DNA from: Mariprofundus sp. | GTDB lineage: Bacteria; Pseudomonadota; Zetaproteobacteria; Mariprofundales; Mariprofundaceae | Direction of reading: 5' to 3' | NCBI GenBank assembly: GCA_021772835.1 | Contig: JAJFLE010000036.1 | Location: forward strand, 1 to 64,000 | Length of the DNA: 64,000 nt | Shown: one piece after another, positions 1-9,361 of the stretch | Position numbering within the stretch: position 1 is the first letter of the stretch | How the letters are laid out: the number at the start of each line of letters is the position of its first letter | Translations under genes and position numbers: made by a program | Notes under the pieces: model-generated | The model's input: only the letters and a program-made list of their open reading frames with translations | The model's database searches: none | What the model was told of the DNA's origin: nothing

Positions 1-1
1 C

Positions 2-280
2 CTCGCAGGGTGGTCGATCATACATTTCACACTGAGCAAACTGGGACTGGCGAGCCGCATTGTGATTCAGCACAGCAGCACAGCATTCACTGCCCCCGGT
101 GACGCCGATTTCGATGCAGTCGCGTCACTGCCCGACGAAACAGAATGGGATCGCTTCTGTAACATGCTGAAAAGAAAAGGAAAGGCCCGTATTACACTGC
201 CATCGAAAATTATCATCGGTGACAAGTGCATTGCCGAACATGAAGGGGTGTTTGTCGCTATCCTCAACGAACGGCTGTAA
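2..280 (+). CDS. C-terminal part of a CDS entering from the left edge; possible YiiD_C-like thioesterase domain
   Basis: Frame is open from base 2 (LAGWSIIHFTLSKLGLASRIVIQHSS...) to the stop at 280; motif-like KARITLPSKIIIGDKCIAEHEGVFVAI. Family call is from memory. Confidence 0.5.
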   Translation, partial: LAGWSIIHFTLSKLGLASRIVIQHSSTAFTAPGDADFDAVASLPDETEWDRFCNMLKRKGKARITLPSKIIIGDKCIAEHEGVFVAILNERL

Positions 281-339
281 GCGCGAAACAGAAGTAGCCC
301 GACTTGCCATGTCTTTTTCCGGCATGCAGTCTGTAAGTC

Positions 340-1044
340 ATGCATCAACGTTCGAATGACCCTTCAGCTTATCTGGTAGCTCACCGCGGTGACCGGGATG
401 GTGGTGTTGAAAATACTTTGGCCGCATTCAAGTTTGCTGCTGCTACTGGTGCCCGTTTTGCTGAATGCGACATTCAGTTCACCCGTGATCTGGTTCCCGT
501 TGTAATACATGATAACTGGCTCAAACGCTTGTGTAATCGAGCTGATATCAAAGTCATGCAGACTGATCTGGCTGATTTGAAAACCATCTGCAGCAACCAT
601 TTCGAACTACTGACGCTTGATGAACTGTTATTGTGGTTGCGCAGCCAGCCTCAGGTAACCATGTTCATCGAAATCAAACCCACCATTCTGCGCAGATTAA
701 GCACCGCTGGCATTGTGAGACGACTAAGCGAATGCATTCCCGAGTTTCAGTTTGATCAGTTGGTGCTGATCAGTCAGTCCGTTGCCATTATCGAAACCTG
801 CAAAACAGCGCTTCATTGCCGCACCGGCTGGGTTGCCGAAAGCCATCGTCAGCCAAGCTGTGTAATCGATTACGTGTTTATACCGTTTACTCAGGGCTTT
901 GACATCGCTATCTGGCACGAACGCCATGTCAAAGTCGGCCTGTATACAGTCAATGATACAAATATCGCGTCCGAACTTTTGGCTTTAAACTCCGACCTGA
1001 TCGAAACCGACCACTACGCTCAGATGGTTGCTGATCTTGGCTGA
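340..1044 (+). CDS. glycerophosphodiester phosphodiesterase family protein
   Basis: VAHRGDRDGGVENTLAAFKFAAATGARFAECDIQFTRDLVPVVIHD is GDPD-like. Confidence 0.88.
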   Translation: MHQRSNDPSAYLVAHRGDRDGGVENTLAAFKFAAATGARFAECDIQFTRDLVPVVIHDNWLKRLCNRADIKVMQTDLADLKTICSNHFELLTLDELLLWLRSQPQVTMFIEIKPTILRRLSTAGIVRRLSECIPEFQFDQLVLISQSVAIIETCKTALHCRTGWVAESHRQPSCVIDYVFIPFTQGFDIAIWHERHVKVGLYTVNDTNIASELLALNSDLIETDHYAQMVADLG

Positions 1045-2209
1045 TACAGACTACGACATACTGATCATAGGCGGCGGCATCTATGGCTGTGGCATCGCCC
1101 AGGCAGCAGCTGCCAGCGGTTATGCTACCCGTCTGATTGAAAAGAATCGCATTGCTTCGGGCACCAGCAGCCAGTCAAGTAAACTGATCCACGGCGGCCT
1201 GCGTTACCTGGAACAGGCCAATCTGAAACTGGTTCATGAGGGGTTAAGCGAGCGCGAACATCTGCTACGCCTGGCACCCGAACTGGTTCATCGGGAATGG
1301 TTCTATATTCCGGTTTACGAGAACAGCAAACGCCCGCCATGGATGATTGCCGCAGGTCTGCTGCTTTACTGGTTATTGTCTGGCGGCTCTTCCCGTTTCA
1401 AACGTGTTTCACGCCAGCAGTGGGATAACGTGCTGCCCGGACTCAACAAACAGGGGCTGAACGCCTTGTTGGCCTATGAAGATGCAGCTACCGATGATGC
1501 TGCCTTAACCCAGGCCGTTGCGACATCGGCACAGGATCATGGCTGTGAAATTTCGGAAGTATGTGCGCTGAAAAAAGCAACATATGAGAACGCTCACTGG
1601 TCGGTACAACTGAGCAATGGTGAAGCGTTAACAGCGAAGATTCTAGTCAATGCGAGCGGTGCCTGGGTAAACAGGCTGTGCAAGCGCATCAAACCGGAAC
1701 CTCAACAACAATCGGTACGTCTGGTGCAGGGAAGCCATCTCATTCTAAACCGCAGATGCCCGGGATTCATCTATACCGAATCGCTCGATGGACGCGTGAT
1801 GTTCTTTCGGCCATGGCAGGGAAAAACACTGGCAGGCACCACAGAAACACCATACAGCGGTGATCCATCCCTCATCAAACCAACGGCTGACGAGATCGCA
1901 CATATCCTCGACACATATAATCACTATTTCCCCGCCTCGCCCTGCAAAAAAACCGACATTATCGGCACGTATTGTGGCCTGCGTGTATTGCCGGAAAACG
2001 GTGGAGGTGCCTTTTCTGCCAGTCGCGAAACCGTACTGTTATGCGATGATCAAGATAAACCGGCTTATATTGCTGTCTACGGCGGCAAGCTGACCACCTA
2101 CCGCAAAGAATCTGAAAAAGTGCTGAAACTGATTTCGAAATCCATCAAAGCGCCGCACAACATGGATACGAAACAGATTCCGCTGCCTCCGGCTGATCGT
2201 CATCAGTAA
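1028..2209 (+). CDS. glpD: aerobic glycerol-3-phosphate dehydrogenase (FAD-dependent)
   Basis: GGGIYGCGIAQAAAASGY dinucleotide-binding motif; SSKLIHGGLRYLE; GGKLTTYRK. Confidence 0.88.
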   Translation: MLILADTDYDILIIGGGIYGCGIAQAAAASGYATRLIEKNRIASGTSSQSSKLIHGGLRYLEQANLKLVHEGLSEREHLLRLAPELVHREWFYIPVYENSKRPPWMIAAGLLLYWLLSGGSSRFKRVSRQQWDNVLPGLNKQGLNALLAYEDAATDDAALTQAVATSAQDHGCEISEVCALKKATYENAHWSVQLSNGEALTAKILVNASGAWVNRLCKRIKPEPQQQSVRLVQGSHLILNRRCPGFIYTESLDGRVMFFRPWQGKTLAGTTETPYSGDPSLIKPTADEIAHILDTYNHYFPASPCKKTDIIGTYCGLRVLPENGGGAFSASRETVLLCDDQDKPAYIAVYGGKLTTYRKESEKVLKLISKSIKAPHNMDTKQIPLPPADRHQ

Positions 2210-2407
2210 GCCGTTAGCAGCCGATTTTGCAGCCTGAGGTTCATTCATAGCGATGATTCACGACCTGTGTTATAAGAGTAAGGCATTGGAATAAGACTGC
2301 AACAATGCAATACTCATCTATAGCGACATTCTGATACGCTAAGCGGCACTCTCAGCAACAGCCCGGATCTACCAATTTTAATAAGCTCCGGCACTGTTAC
2401 TGCTATG

Positions 2408-2629
2408 CTATACAATCTCGTTGATCTTCTCGGCAATTTTCTCAGCTGTGGCACGGTGGATAAAACGATCGCCCACACGAACAGCCGGTGCATGAGGGCA
2501 AAGGCTCTGGCAATCCAGATCCTCCACCTCATACCCTTGCTGTCTCAGCTCTTCTGCCATCGCTCTGCTAGCAAAGTCGCTACAGCGGGGGCCGTAACAA
2601 ACGCCGATAGCAGGCATTGAAGAAGACAT
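2408..2629 (-). CDS. (2Fe-2S) thioredoxin-like ferredoxin
   Basis: MSSSMPAIGVCYGPRCSDFASRAMAEEL...CQSLCPHAPAVRV; start trimmed from the 129-aa track ORF because the longer form overlaps the helicase. Confidence 0.65.
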   Translation of the reverse strand: MSSSMPAIGVCYGPRCSDFASRAMAEELRQQGYEVEDLDCQSLCPHAPAVRVGDRFIHRATAEKIAEKINEIV

Positions 2630-2630
2630 G

Positions 2631-3926
2631 TCAGGCCTTCTTGGCAGCAGTCCGCTCGCCTCTACCTGGACGGCGGCTACGTGTACTGTGCGGCTTACGC
2701 GGCGAGCTTGGATCGTGTCTGCGGTGATCAGGTTTCTTACGTTGAGGAGCAGCTTCTGCCGGCTCGTCCTTGCCCGGTTCAAAGCCCTCAACCACAACTT
2801 TTGGAATCGCCTTTTTAATCAACTTCTCGATTGCAAATAGCAGCTTGTTCTCATCAATGCTGACCAGAGACAAGGATTCGCCGCTATTACCTGCGCGACC
2901 GGTACGACCGATGCGATGTACATAATCTTCAGCAACATTGGGCAACTCGAAGTTCACCACATGCGGTAACTGGTCGATATCCAGGCCGCGAGCGGCGATG
3001 TCGGTAGCGACCAGCACACGGATGTTGCCAGCCTTGAATGCCGCCAGCGCTTTGGTACGCGCCGTCTGACTCTTGTTGCCGTGAATCGCAGCAGCCTGGA
3101 TACCGTCGCTTTCCAGCTGAGTCGTCAGCTTGTTGGCACCATGTTTGGTTTTGGTGAATACCAGCACCTGCTTCCAGGCACCCTCCTTAATCAGATGGGA
3201 GAGCAATGCGCGTTTTTTCGTTTTACTAACCGGATGCACGACCTGTGTAACCTGATGCGCGGTTTCGTTACGTGCGACTTCCACATAAACAGGAGAGCGC
3301 AGAAAACCACTGGCCAGCTGTTTAATTTCAGGGGAGAAGGTTGCTGAAAAAAGCAGATTTTGGCGTTGCCTCGGCAGCATTTTCAATACTTTACGAATAT
3401 CATGAATAAAACCCATATCAAGCATGCGGTCTGCTTCATCGAGCACAAAAAACTCAACATGGCCCAGATCGCATTTGCCCTGTCCAATCAGGTCAAGCAG
3501 GCGGCCCGGTGTCGCCACGAGAATATCCACGCCGCGCTGCAGCTTCTGAATCTGTGGATTAATACCCACACCACCGAACACAACGGTAGAGCGCAGGGAA
3601 AGGTGCTTGCCGTAAGTGGCGATACTTTCGCTCACCTGAGCAGCAAGCTCACGTGTTGGGGTCAGTACAAGCGCACGGATCGGGCGCCTGTTGTGGCGCT
3701 CAGGATGTGTCTTCTGCATCAGTTGCAGCATAGGCAGGGTGAAACCTGCAGTTTTGCCGGTGCCTGTCTGCGCACCAGCCAGAATATCGTGCCCTTCAAG
3801 CACGACCGGAATGGATTTTTCCTGCACCGGTGTCGGGGTGGTATAGCCCTCTTCACGCACAGCGCGAAGCAATTCGGCTGAAAGGCCGAGCTCATCAAAT
3901 GTCATCTGTATATATTTCCGTTGCAC
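2631..3926 (-). CDS. DEAD-box ATP-dependent RNA helicase (RhlE-like)
   Basis: [29 protein letters not shown] motifs; likely start at MTFDELGL. Confidence 0.95.
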   Translation of the reverse strand: MQRKYIQMTFDELGLSAELLRAVREEGYTTPTPVQEKSIPVVLEGHDILAGAQTGTGKTAGFTLPMLQLMQKTHPERHNRRPIRALVLTPTRELAAQVSESIATYGKHLSLRSTVVFGGVGINPQIQKLQRGVDILVATPGRLLDLIGQGKCDLGHVEFFVLDEADRMLDMGFIHDIRKVLKMLPRQRQNLLFSATFSPEIKQLASGFLRSPVYVEVARNETAHQVTQVVHPVSKTKKRALLSHLIKEGAWKQVLVFTKTKHGANKLTTQLESDGIQAAAIHGNKSQTARTKALAAFKAGNIRVLVATDIAARGLDIDQLPHVVNFELPNVAEDYVHRIGRTGRAGNSGESLSLVSIDENKLLFAIEKLIKKAIPKVVVEGFEPGKDEPAEAAPQRKKPDHRRHDPSSPRKPHSTRSRRPGRGERTAAKKA

Positions 3927-4162
3927 CCGATACTAAAGCTTCACTGAACGTGCTGGGCGCATGTTTTATTTTCCGAATCGCCGGTCATCAGTGATTGGCC
4001 GGGCAGACGAAGAAAGGAGTACCCTCTCTTCAGGAGAGGCGCACAATAGCCACTTTCGCCAAAATAACAAGTTATTCCAACAGTTATAACTTATTAGCAC
4101 CATTTTTCAGCACCCTGATCTGGCCGCCGGGGGCGGCTTTTTCTCATGGGCTGATGGCTGAA

Positions 4163-6082
4163 TTAGCGTGATGGAATCGACGGAGGCAACTGCTCTTCCA
4201 GATAGGTATACCCGGCCAGTCCCTCTTTATAGAAACGCAAAAACAGACCCGCCTCAGCAGTTGTCAAACGACCTTCTGTTTTGGCCTGAGTCAGTTGACG
4301 GCGCATGCGATCAATCAACACTTTCTCGTTGAACTGCACATAATCGAGCACTTCGGCAACACTCTCACCTTCCACGATCTGCTCCAGTTCATAGTGATCG
4401 CCATCCATGCGTACATGCACAGCATGCGTGTCGCCAAACAGATTATGCAGATCGCCGAGAATTTCCTGATAGGCACCGGTGAGGAATACACCGATCAGGT
4501 AGTCATCGCCGGTTTTCACCGGATGCAATGGCAACGTTTCGGAGTGACCGCCCTCAAGCGCAAAGTTCTGAATCTTGCCATCGGAATCGCAGGTGATATC
4601 GACCAGAATACCCTGTCGAACCGGCTCTTCATCCAGCCTGTGAATCGGTACTACCGGAAACAGCTGATCAATTGCCCAGGAATCGGGCAAAGACTGGAAT
4701 AGTGAAAAGTTACAGAAATAACGATCAGCCATCTGCGTGCGGATGCCAGGTATCAACTCTTCAACCTCGGCCTCATCCAGCTTGTTAATCAGCAAGGCCA
4801 GCATATGCCAGTAAAGCTCATCGGCCTGCGCTCGCTCAGCCAGACTGCAGTGGCCGAGTACAAACAGCCTGTTTACATCCTCACGCAAAGAAACCACATC
4901 ATGAAGTGCTTCGCGCGCTTCGATGCAATCAAAATCAGCATAGGTATTCCACAGCTGGCGCAACTGCATCGGTGCCTCTTCGGCAGGTTCGCCAACCGGG
5001 ATATCATTTGTCCGTTTGGTCACACCGAGCACGTCAATCACCATTACCGCATGATGCGCCACAAGGGCGCGTCCCGATTCGGATATAATGTGTGGATGAG
5101 GCAGGTTTTCCTCATCACAAACGGCCTTCAATGACCATACGATGTCGTTGGCATATTCCTGCAGCGAATAATCTACCGAGGTATGTGTGCCGGAGATCGA
5201 ACCGTCATAGTTCACCCCGAGCCCTCCGCCAACATCCATGTATTCGATCGGAGCGCCAAGCTTGCGCAGCTCGACATAAAAACGTGCAGCTTCCTGCATC
5301 GCCTGCTTGATGCGGCGGATACGCGGCACCTGCGAACCAATATGGAAATGCAGCAGGCGCAAAGCGCCGAGTTTGCCCGCATCCCTAAGCTTGTTGACGA
5401 CCTCAACCAACTCCGAAGCAGACAGACCGAACTTGGACTGGTCACCGCCGGAGTCTTCCCACTTGCCCTGACTGGTCGCTGCAAGTCGGCAGCGCAAACC
5501 AATCAACGGTTCAACGCCCAACCTCTGCGAGGCTTCAAGGATCATGTCCAGTTCATTGGATTTCTCGACCACAATAAACACACGTTTGCCCATCTTGCGA
5601 CCGATCATGGCCAGCTCGATAAACTCGCGATCCTTGTAACCATTACAGATTATCAGCCCTTCAACATCCTCAAGCATAGCAAGCGTGGCATGTAGCTCCG
5701 GCTTGGATCCGGCCTCAAGACCCCAGTTGAATTCGGCACCGAACTCAACAATCTCTTCAACCACCTGACGCTGCTGATTTACTTTAATCGGATAAACGCC
5801 GAAATAACGCCCCTGATATTCAGCTTCTTCACGGGCAATGGAAAAGCGCTGGTGTATCTGCGACATGCGTTGTTTAAGAATATCGGAAAAGCGCAGCAAC
5901 AACGGCGGGTAGAGACCGCGCTCAGCCAGCTCATCACAAAGCTGCTTCAAATCAATCTGATGCTCACCATCGGGAATAGCCACCATGTGGCCATTGTCAT
6001 TCACGCCATAGAAGCCGTTACCCCAACCTTCAACCTGATAGAGCTCTGCTGCAGACTCTGTTGACCAGACCTTATCCGTCAT
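4163..6082 (-). CDS. speA: biosynthetic arginine decarboxylase
   Basis: 639 aa; YQGRYFGVYPIKVNQQRQVVEEI, HFHIGSQ, ESGRALVAHHAV. Confidence 0.95.
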   Translation of the reverse strand: MTDKVWSTESAAELYQVEGWGNGFYGVNDNGHMVAIPDGEHQIDLKQLCDELAERGLYPPLLLRFSDILKQRMSQIHQRFSIAREEAEYQGRYFGVYPIKVNQQRQVVEEIVEFGAEFNWGLEAGSKPELHATLAMLEDVEGLIICNGYKDREFIELAMIGRKMGKRVFIVVEKSNELDMILEASQRLGVEPLIGLRCRLAATSQGKWEDSGGDQSKFGLSASELVEVVNKLRDAGKLGALRLLHFHIGSQVPRIRRIKQAMQEAARFYVELRKLGAPIEYMDVGGGLGVNYDGSISGTHTSVDYSLQEYANDIVWSLKAVCDEENLPHPHIISESGRALVAHHAVMVIDVLGVTKRTNDIPVGEPAEEAPMQLRQLWNTYADFDCIEAREALHDVVSLREDVNRLFVLGHCSLAERAQADELYWHMLALLINKLDEAEVEELIPGIRTQMADRYFCNFSLFQSLPDSWAIDQLFPVVPIHRLDEEPVRQGILVDITCDSDGKIQNFALEGGHSETLPLHPVKTGDDYLIGVFLTGAYQEILGDLHNLFGDTHAVHVRMDGDHYELEQIVEGESVAEVLDYVQFNEKVLIDRMRRQLTQAKTEGRLTTAEAGLFLRFYKEGLAGYTYLEEQLPPSIPSR

Positions 6083-6758
6083 GTTTTACCCCATCAAGAT
6101 CAGCTTTTCTACTACGCAGTATAGCCTGTTCATGCCGCCACTTTTCGATCTTAGCATGGTTACCGGAAAGCAATACATCCGGCACGTGTTTGCCTTCAAA
6201 TTCCTCAGGACGGGTGTAATGCGGCCAGTCGAGTATGCCTTCCTCGGTGAATGAATCGAGCACAGCTGATTCAGGACTACCCAGCACGTCGGGAAGCAAC
6301 CTGATGACACTATCGAGCACACACAGTGCAGCAGGCTCTCCACCGGAGAGTACATAGTCACCAAGTGAAATTTCTTCATCTACATAATCACAAATGCGTT
6401 CGTCAAAACCTTCGTAGCGACCACAGAGCAGGGTAATGCCGGACTTTTCAGTGTATTCCAACGCCTTGGCCTGTGTGAACGATATACCGGACGGGGTGAG
6501 CATCACCACATGTGTATCGGGCTGACGCTTGCGCGCCTCACGAATCGCGGCCACAACTGGCCCCGGCTTCATCAGCATGCCCGGACCACCGCCATAAGGG
6601 GCGTCATCCACTTTACTGTGTTTATCTGTGGCAAAATCGCGAAGCTGGATACAGTCCACATCAACAATGCCTGCAGCAATCGCTCGTTTCGGAATCGAAC
6701 AGGATAGCGGAGTATCAAAGAATTCAGGGAACAGGGTCAGGATCTGGGCGTGAAACAT
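6072..6758 (-). CDS. trmD: tRNA (guanine-N1)-methyltransferase
   Basis: QILTLFPEFF, DDAPYGGGPGMLMKP, LCGRYEGFDER, YVLSGGEPAA; downstream of rimM. Confidence 0.97.
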   Translation of the reverse strand: MFHAQILTLFPEFFDTPLSCSIPKRAIAAGIVDVDCIQLRDFATDKHSKVDDAPYGGGPGMLMKPGPVVAAIREARKRQPDTHVVMLTPSGISFTQAKALEYTEKSGITLLCGRYEGFDERICDYVDEEISLGDYVLSGGEPAALCVLDSVIRLLPDVLGSPESAVLDSFTEEGILDWPHYTRPEEFEGKHVPDVLLSGNHAKIEKWRHEQAILRSRKADLDGVKHDG

Positions 6759-7291
6759 ACATCCATCCCTTCAGGCAGGTTCACCCAGATCGTAGACTCG
6801 TCAAGGTTCACATCAATGACAATCTCTTCAATAAACGGGATCAGCCATTCACCCTGCACATCAGCATCGTCAGATGTTCGTATGAGCAGATTATCCTGTG
6901 CCCCATACTCTTCCAGCGCAATCACGGTACCGAGAAGCTCATCACTCTCATCACGCAGCACTTCGCAGCCGATCAGATCTTGCCAAAGGAATTCATCTTC
7001 ATCGACTTCAACTTCGCTGGCTTTGACCCAGACTTTCAGCCCTTTAAAGGCTTCCGCCTCATTGCAGCTGTTGATGCCATCAAGTTCGGCCAGCGTACGC
7101 TTGCCGCCATGCAGCCAGCAGCGTCGGACCGGATACGGTTTTGCAGTCTCGGCAGATTTGCCAAGCCACCAACAAGAATACCCGGCGATTGCTTGCGCAG
7201 GCCGGGTATGTGAATAGATCGTCAGCGTACCCTTGAGGCCGTGTGCCCCGAGAATATCGCCGATATGTAATAATGCCTCAGTAGACATCAA
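6737..7291 (-). CDS. rimM: ribosome maturation factor RimM
   Basis: GDILGAHGLKGTLTIYS; context rpsP-rimM-trmD. Confidence 0.92.
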   Translation of the reverse strand: MMSTEALLHIGDILGAHGLKGTLTIYSHTRPAQAIAGYSCWWLGKSAETAKPYPVRRCWLHGGKRTLAELDGINSCNEAEAFKGLKVWVKASEVEVDEDEFLWQDLIGCEVLRDESDELLGTVIALEEYGAQDNLLIRTSDDADVQGEWLIPFIEEIVIDVNLDESTIWVNLPEGMDVCFTPRS

Positions 7292-7326
7292 ACAAAGCCC
7301 TTGCTTAGGCCTCGTCGATCAATCAA

Positions 7327-7566
7327 TTATGCAGATGCTTTGGCGATCAGGCTGGCCACACGGTCAGATACCTGAGCACCCTGGTCGGTCCATGCTTTTA
7401 CACGGTCCAGATCCAGCTTGATCACTTCAGGATCAGTGCAAGGGTCAAAGTAGCCAAGTTTCTCGATGAATGCTCCATCGCGACGCTTACGCTCGTCCAT
7501 GACGACTACAGAATAAAACGGACGCTTCTTACGTCCACCACGGCTCAAACGGATAACAGTTGCCAT
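7327..7566 (-). CDS. rpsP: 30S ribosomal protein S16
   Basis: [42 protein letters not shown]. Confidence 0.98.
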   Translation of the reverse strand: MATVIRLSRGGRKKRPFYSVVVMDERKRRDGAFIEKLGYFDPCTDPEVIKLDLDRVKAWTDQGAQVSDRVASLIAKASA

Positions 7567-7695
7567 TATGTAAAACCTCCAAAAAACAGGCGGCGCACTA
7601 TAGAGGCATAGCCAGCCACTCGCAAGGAACTAAATATTCTAATTTCAGTATGCTTTGAAAAAACCACAGCACCCGAGTAACCCATGGATACCCCC

Positions 7696-7842
7696 AATCA
7701 CCATTCGGCAGGATAGCCGAATGGGACGAGCTTCAGCTCGCCCGCAGGGTGAGGCCCACGCATGGGCCGAATCACAATTCCTCAGGACAGAGGAATTGCA
7801 CGAGCTCCAGCTCGCCCAAAGGGTGAGGGGCAGGATGCTCCG
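7696..7842. repeat. Tandem ~73-bp hairpin-rich repeat (2 units) between rpsP and ffh
   Basis: Unit 1 7696-7769, unit 2 7770-7842. CCATTCGGC-AGGATA-GCCGAATGG (7701-7724) and CAATTCCTC-AGGACA-GAGGAATTG (7775-7798); each followed by CGAGCT-(T/C)C-AGCTCG and a shared CTCGCCC..AGGGTGAGG. Confidence 0.85.
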
Positions 7843-7844
7843 AG

Positions 7845-9215
7845 TTACATCTTCGGTATACCCGGAGGCATGCCACCGCCGCCCATGCCACCAAGTTTGC
7901 CCATCATCTGGGCCATCATGCGCTTGCCTTTTCCACCCTTCATCTTCTTCATCATGCGCTGCATCTGGCCGAACTGTTTAAGCATACGATTAAGTTCAGG
8001 CACACTGGTTCCGGAACCTGTGGCAACGCGACGTTTGCGGCTGCCATTGAGCAACTTGGGATATTTACGTTCTTTCGGCGTCATCGAATAGACCATCGCC
8101 TGCATGCGCTTCATGGGTTTATCATCCATCTGATCCATCGCTTCCTGTGGCAGTTTCATGCCCGGCATCATCTTCAACATGCTCGCCATGCCGCCCATGT
8201 TCTGCATCTGATCCAGCTGCTCAGCGAAATCCCCCAGATCAAACTCCCCCTTATTGATCTTGGAGGCAGCCTTTCTGGCCTGATCTTCATTAACCGAAGA
8301 CTGGATTTTCTCAACCAGACCAACCACGTCACCCTGACCGAGAATACGACCAGCCATACGTTGAGGGTCAAAGGCCTCAAAAGCATCAATCTTTTCGCCC
8401 GTGCCTACATAACGGATCACTACACCAGTGCTGTGTGCCACGGAGAGTGCTGCACCGCCGCGCACATCCGCATCGGTTTTGGTCAGGATACAGCCGCTCA
8501 TATTCACCGCAGCATGGAACTGCTCGGCAATCTGCAGTGCGGTCTGACCGGTCATGGAGTCAAGGACAAGCAGTCGCTCGCTGGCAGCAACCGTGTCTGC
8601 AACATCTTTAATCTCGGCCATCAACCCGTCATCAACCACCTGACGACCGGCAGTATCAAGAATCAGTACATGATGCCCGTCGCGCCCGGCCTGAAGTACG
8701 GCAGACTTGGCCATCTTAGCAGCCGTAGAGCCCTCACCGACGATATAGGGCACATCCACCTGCCCGGCCAGCACTTGCAACTGCTCACGCGCTGCAGGGC
8801 GCGTAGCATCCACAGATGTCAGTGCTACTTTTTTGCCCTGACCTGCCAACAGGCGAGCCAGCTTACCTGCGGTGGTTGTTTTACCGGCACCCTGCAGACC
8901 GCAGAGCAGAATCACCGAAGGGATCTTGGAAAGTTCGAGATCACGACGCTGGCCACCCAGCACATCGGCCAGCACATCGTTAAGAATTTTAATAATAACC
9001 TGACCGGGCTGCAGGCTCTTGGCGACTTCAGCACCGAGCGCACGTTCACGCACTTCGCTTAACAGATGACGTGTCACCGGCAGTGCAACATCAGCTTCCA
9101 GCAAGGCCAGGCGCATTTCACGCAGCGTTGCATCCAGATCCGCTTCAGAGACGCGCGCAGCACCGCGCAGTTTGTGGGCAATATCACCGAGTTTTTCACT
9201 TAAACGACTAAACAT
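7845..9215 (-). CDS. ffh: signal recognition particle protein Ffh
   Basis: GLQGAGKTTTAGKLA, DTAGRQ, LTKTDADVRGGAALS, Met-rich C-terminus. Confidence 0.98.
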   Translation of the reverse strand: MFSRLSEKLGDIAHKLRGAARVSEADLDATLREMRLALLEADVALPVTRHLLSEVRERALGAEVAKSLQPGQVIIKILNDVLADVLGGQRRDLELSKIPSVILLCGLQGAGKTTTAGKLARLLAGQGKKVALTSVDATRPAAREQLQVLAGQVDVPYIVGEGSTAAKMAKSAVLQAGRDGHHVLILDTAGRQVVDDGLMAEIKDVADTVAASERLLVLDSMTGQTALQIAEQFHAAVNMSGCILTKTDADVRGGAALSVAHSTGVVIRYVGTGEKIDAFEAFDPQRMAGRILGQGDVVGLVEKIQSSVNEDQARKAASKINKGEFDLGDFAEQLDQMQNMGGMASMLKMMPGMKLPQEAMDQMDDKPMKRMQAMVYSMTPKERKYPKLLNGSRKRRVATGSGTSVPELNRMLKQFGQMQRMMKKMKGGKGKRMMAQMMGKLGGMGGGGMPPGIPKM

Positions 9216-9305
9216 GTTTATCTCCTGCGTTCTGCTCGACTACCAGTCAAACAGGCCAGCTATTCTGTGACAGCGGCCCTGCGGGTCAATGCCGGGTTTC
9301 GATCC

Positions 9306-9338
9306 AAAAAAAAGAGGAGGCCGAAGCCCCCCCTTTCA
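9306..9338 (-). terminator. Rho-independent terminator after cysN
   Basis: Minus strand reads TTGAAAGGGGGGGC-TTCG-GCCTCCTCTTTTTTTT: UUCG-loop stem plus T-tract, just past the cysN stop at 9362. Confidence 0.8.
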
Positions 9339-9361
9339 ATACATCAGCTTAACAAAGGCTC

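Noticed and set aside
2408-2797. 129-aa version of the ferredoxin ORF
   Set aside because: N-terminal half overlaps the helicase C-terminus out of frame; the homologous part starts near MSSSMPAIG.
3081-3881. Track ORFs on the + strand inside the DEAD-box helicase
   Set aside because: Antisense to a clearly conserved coding frame; low-complexity or unfamiliar translations.
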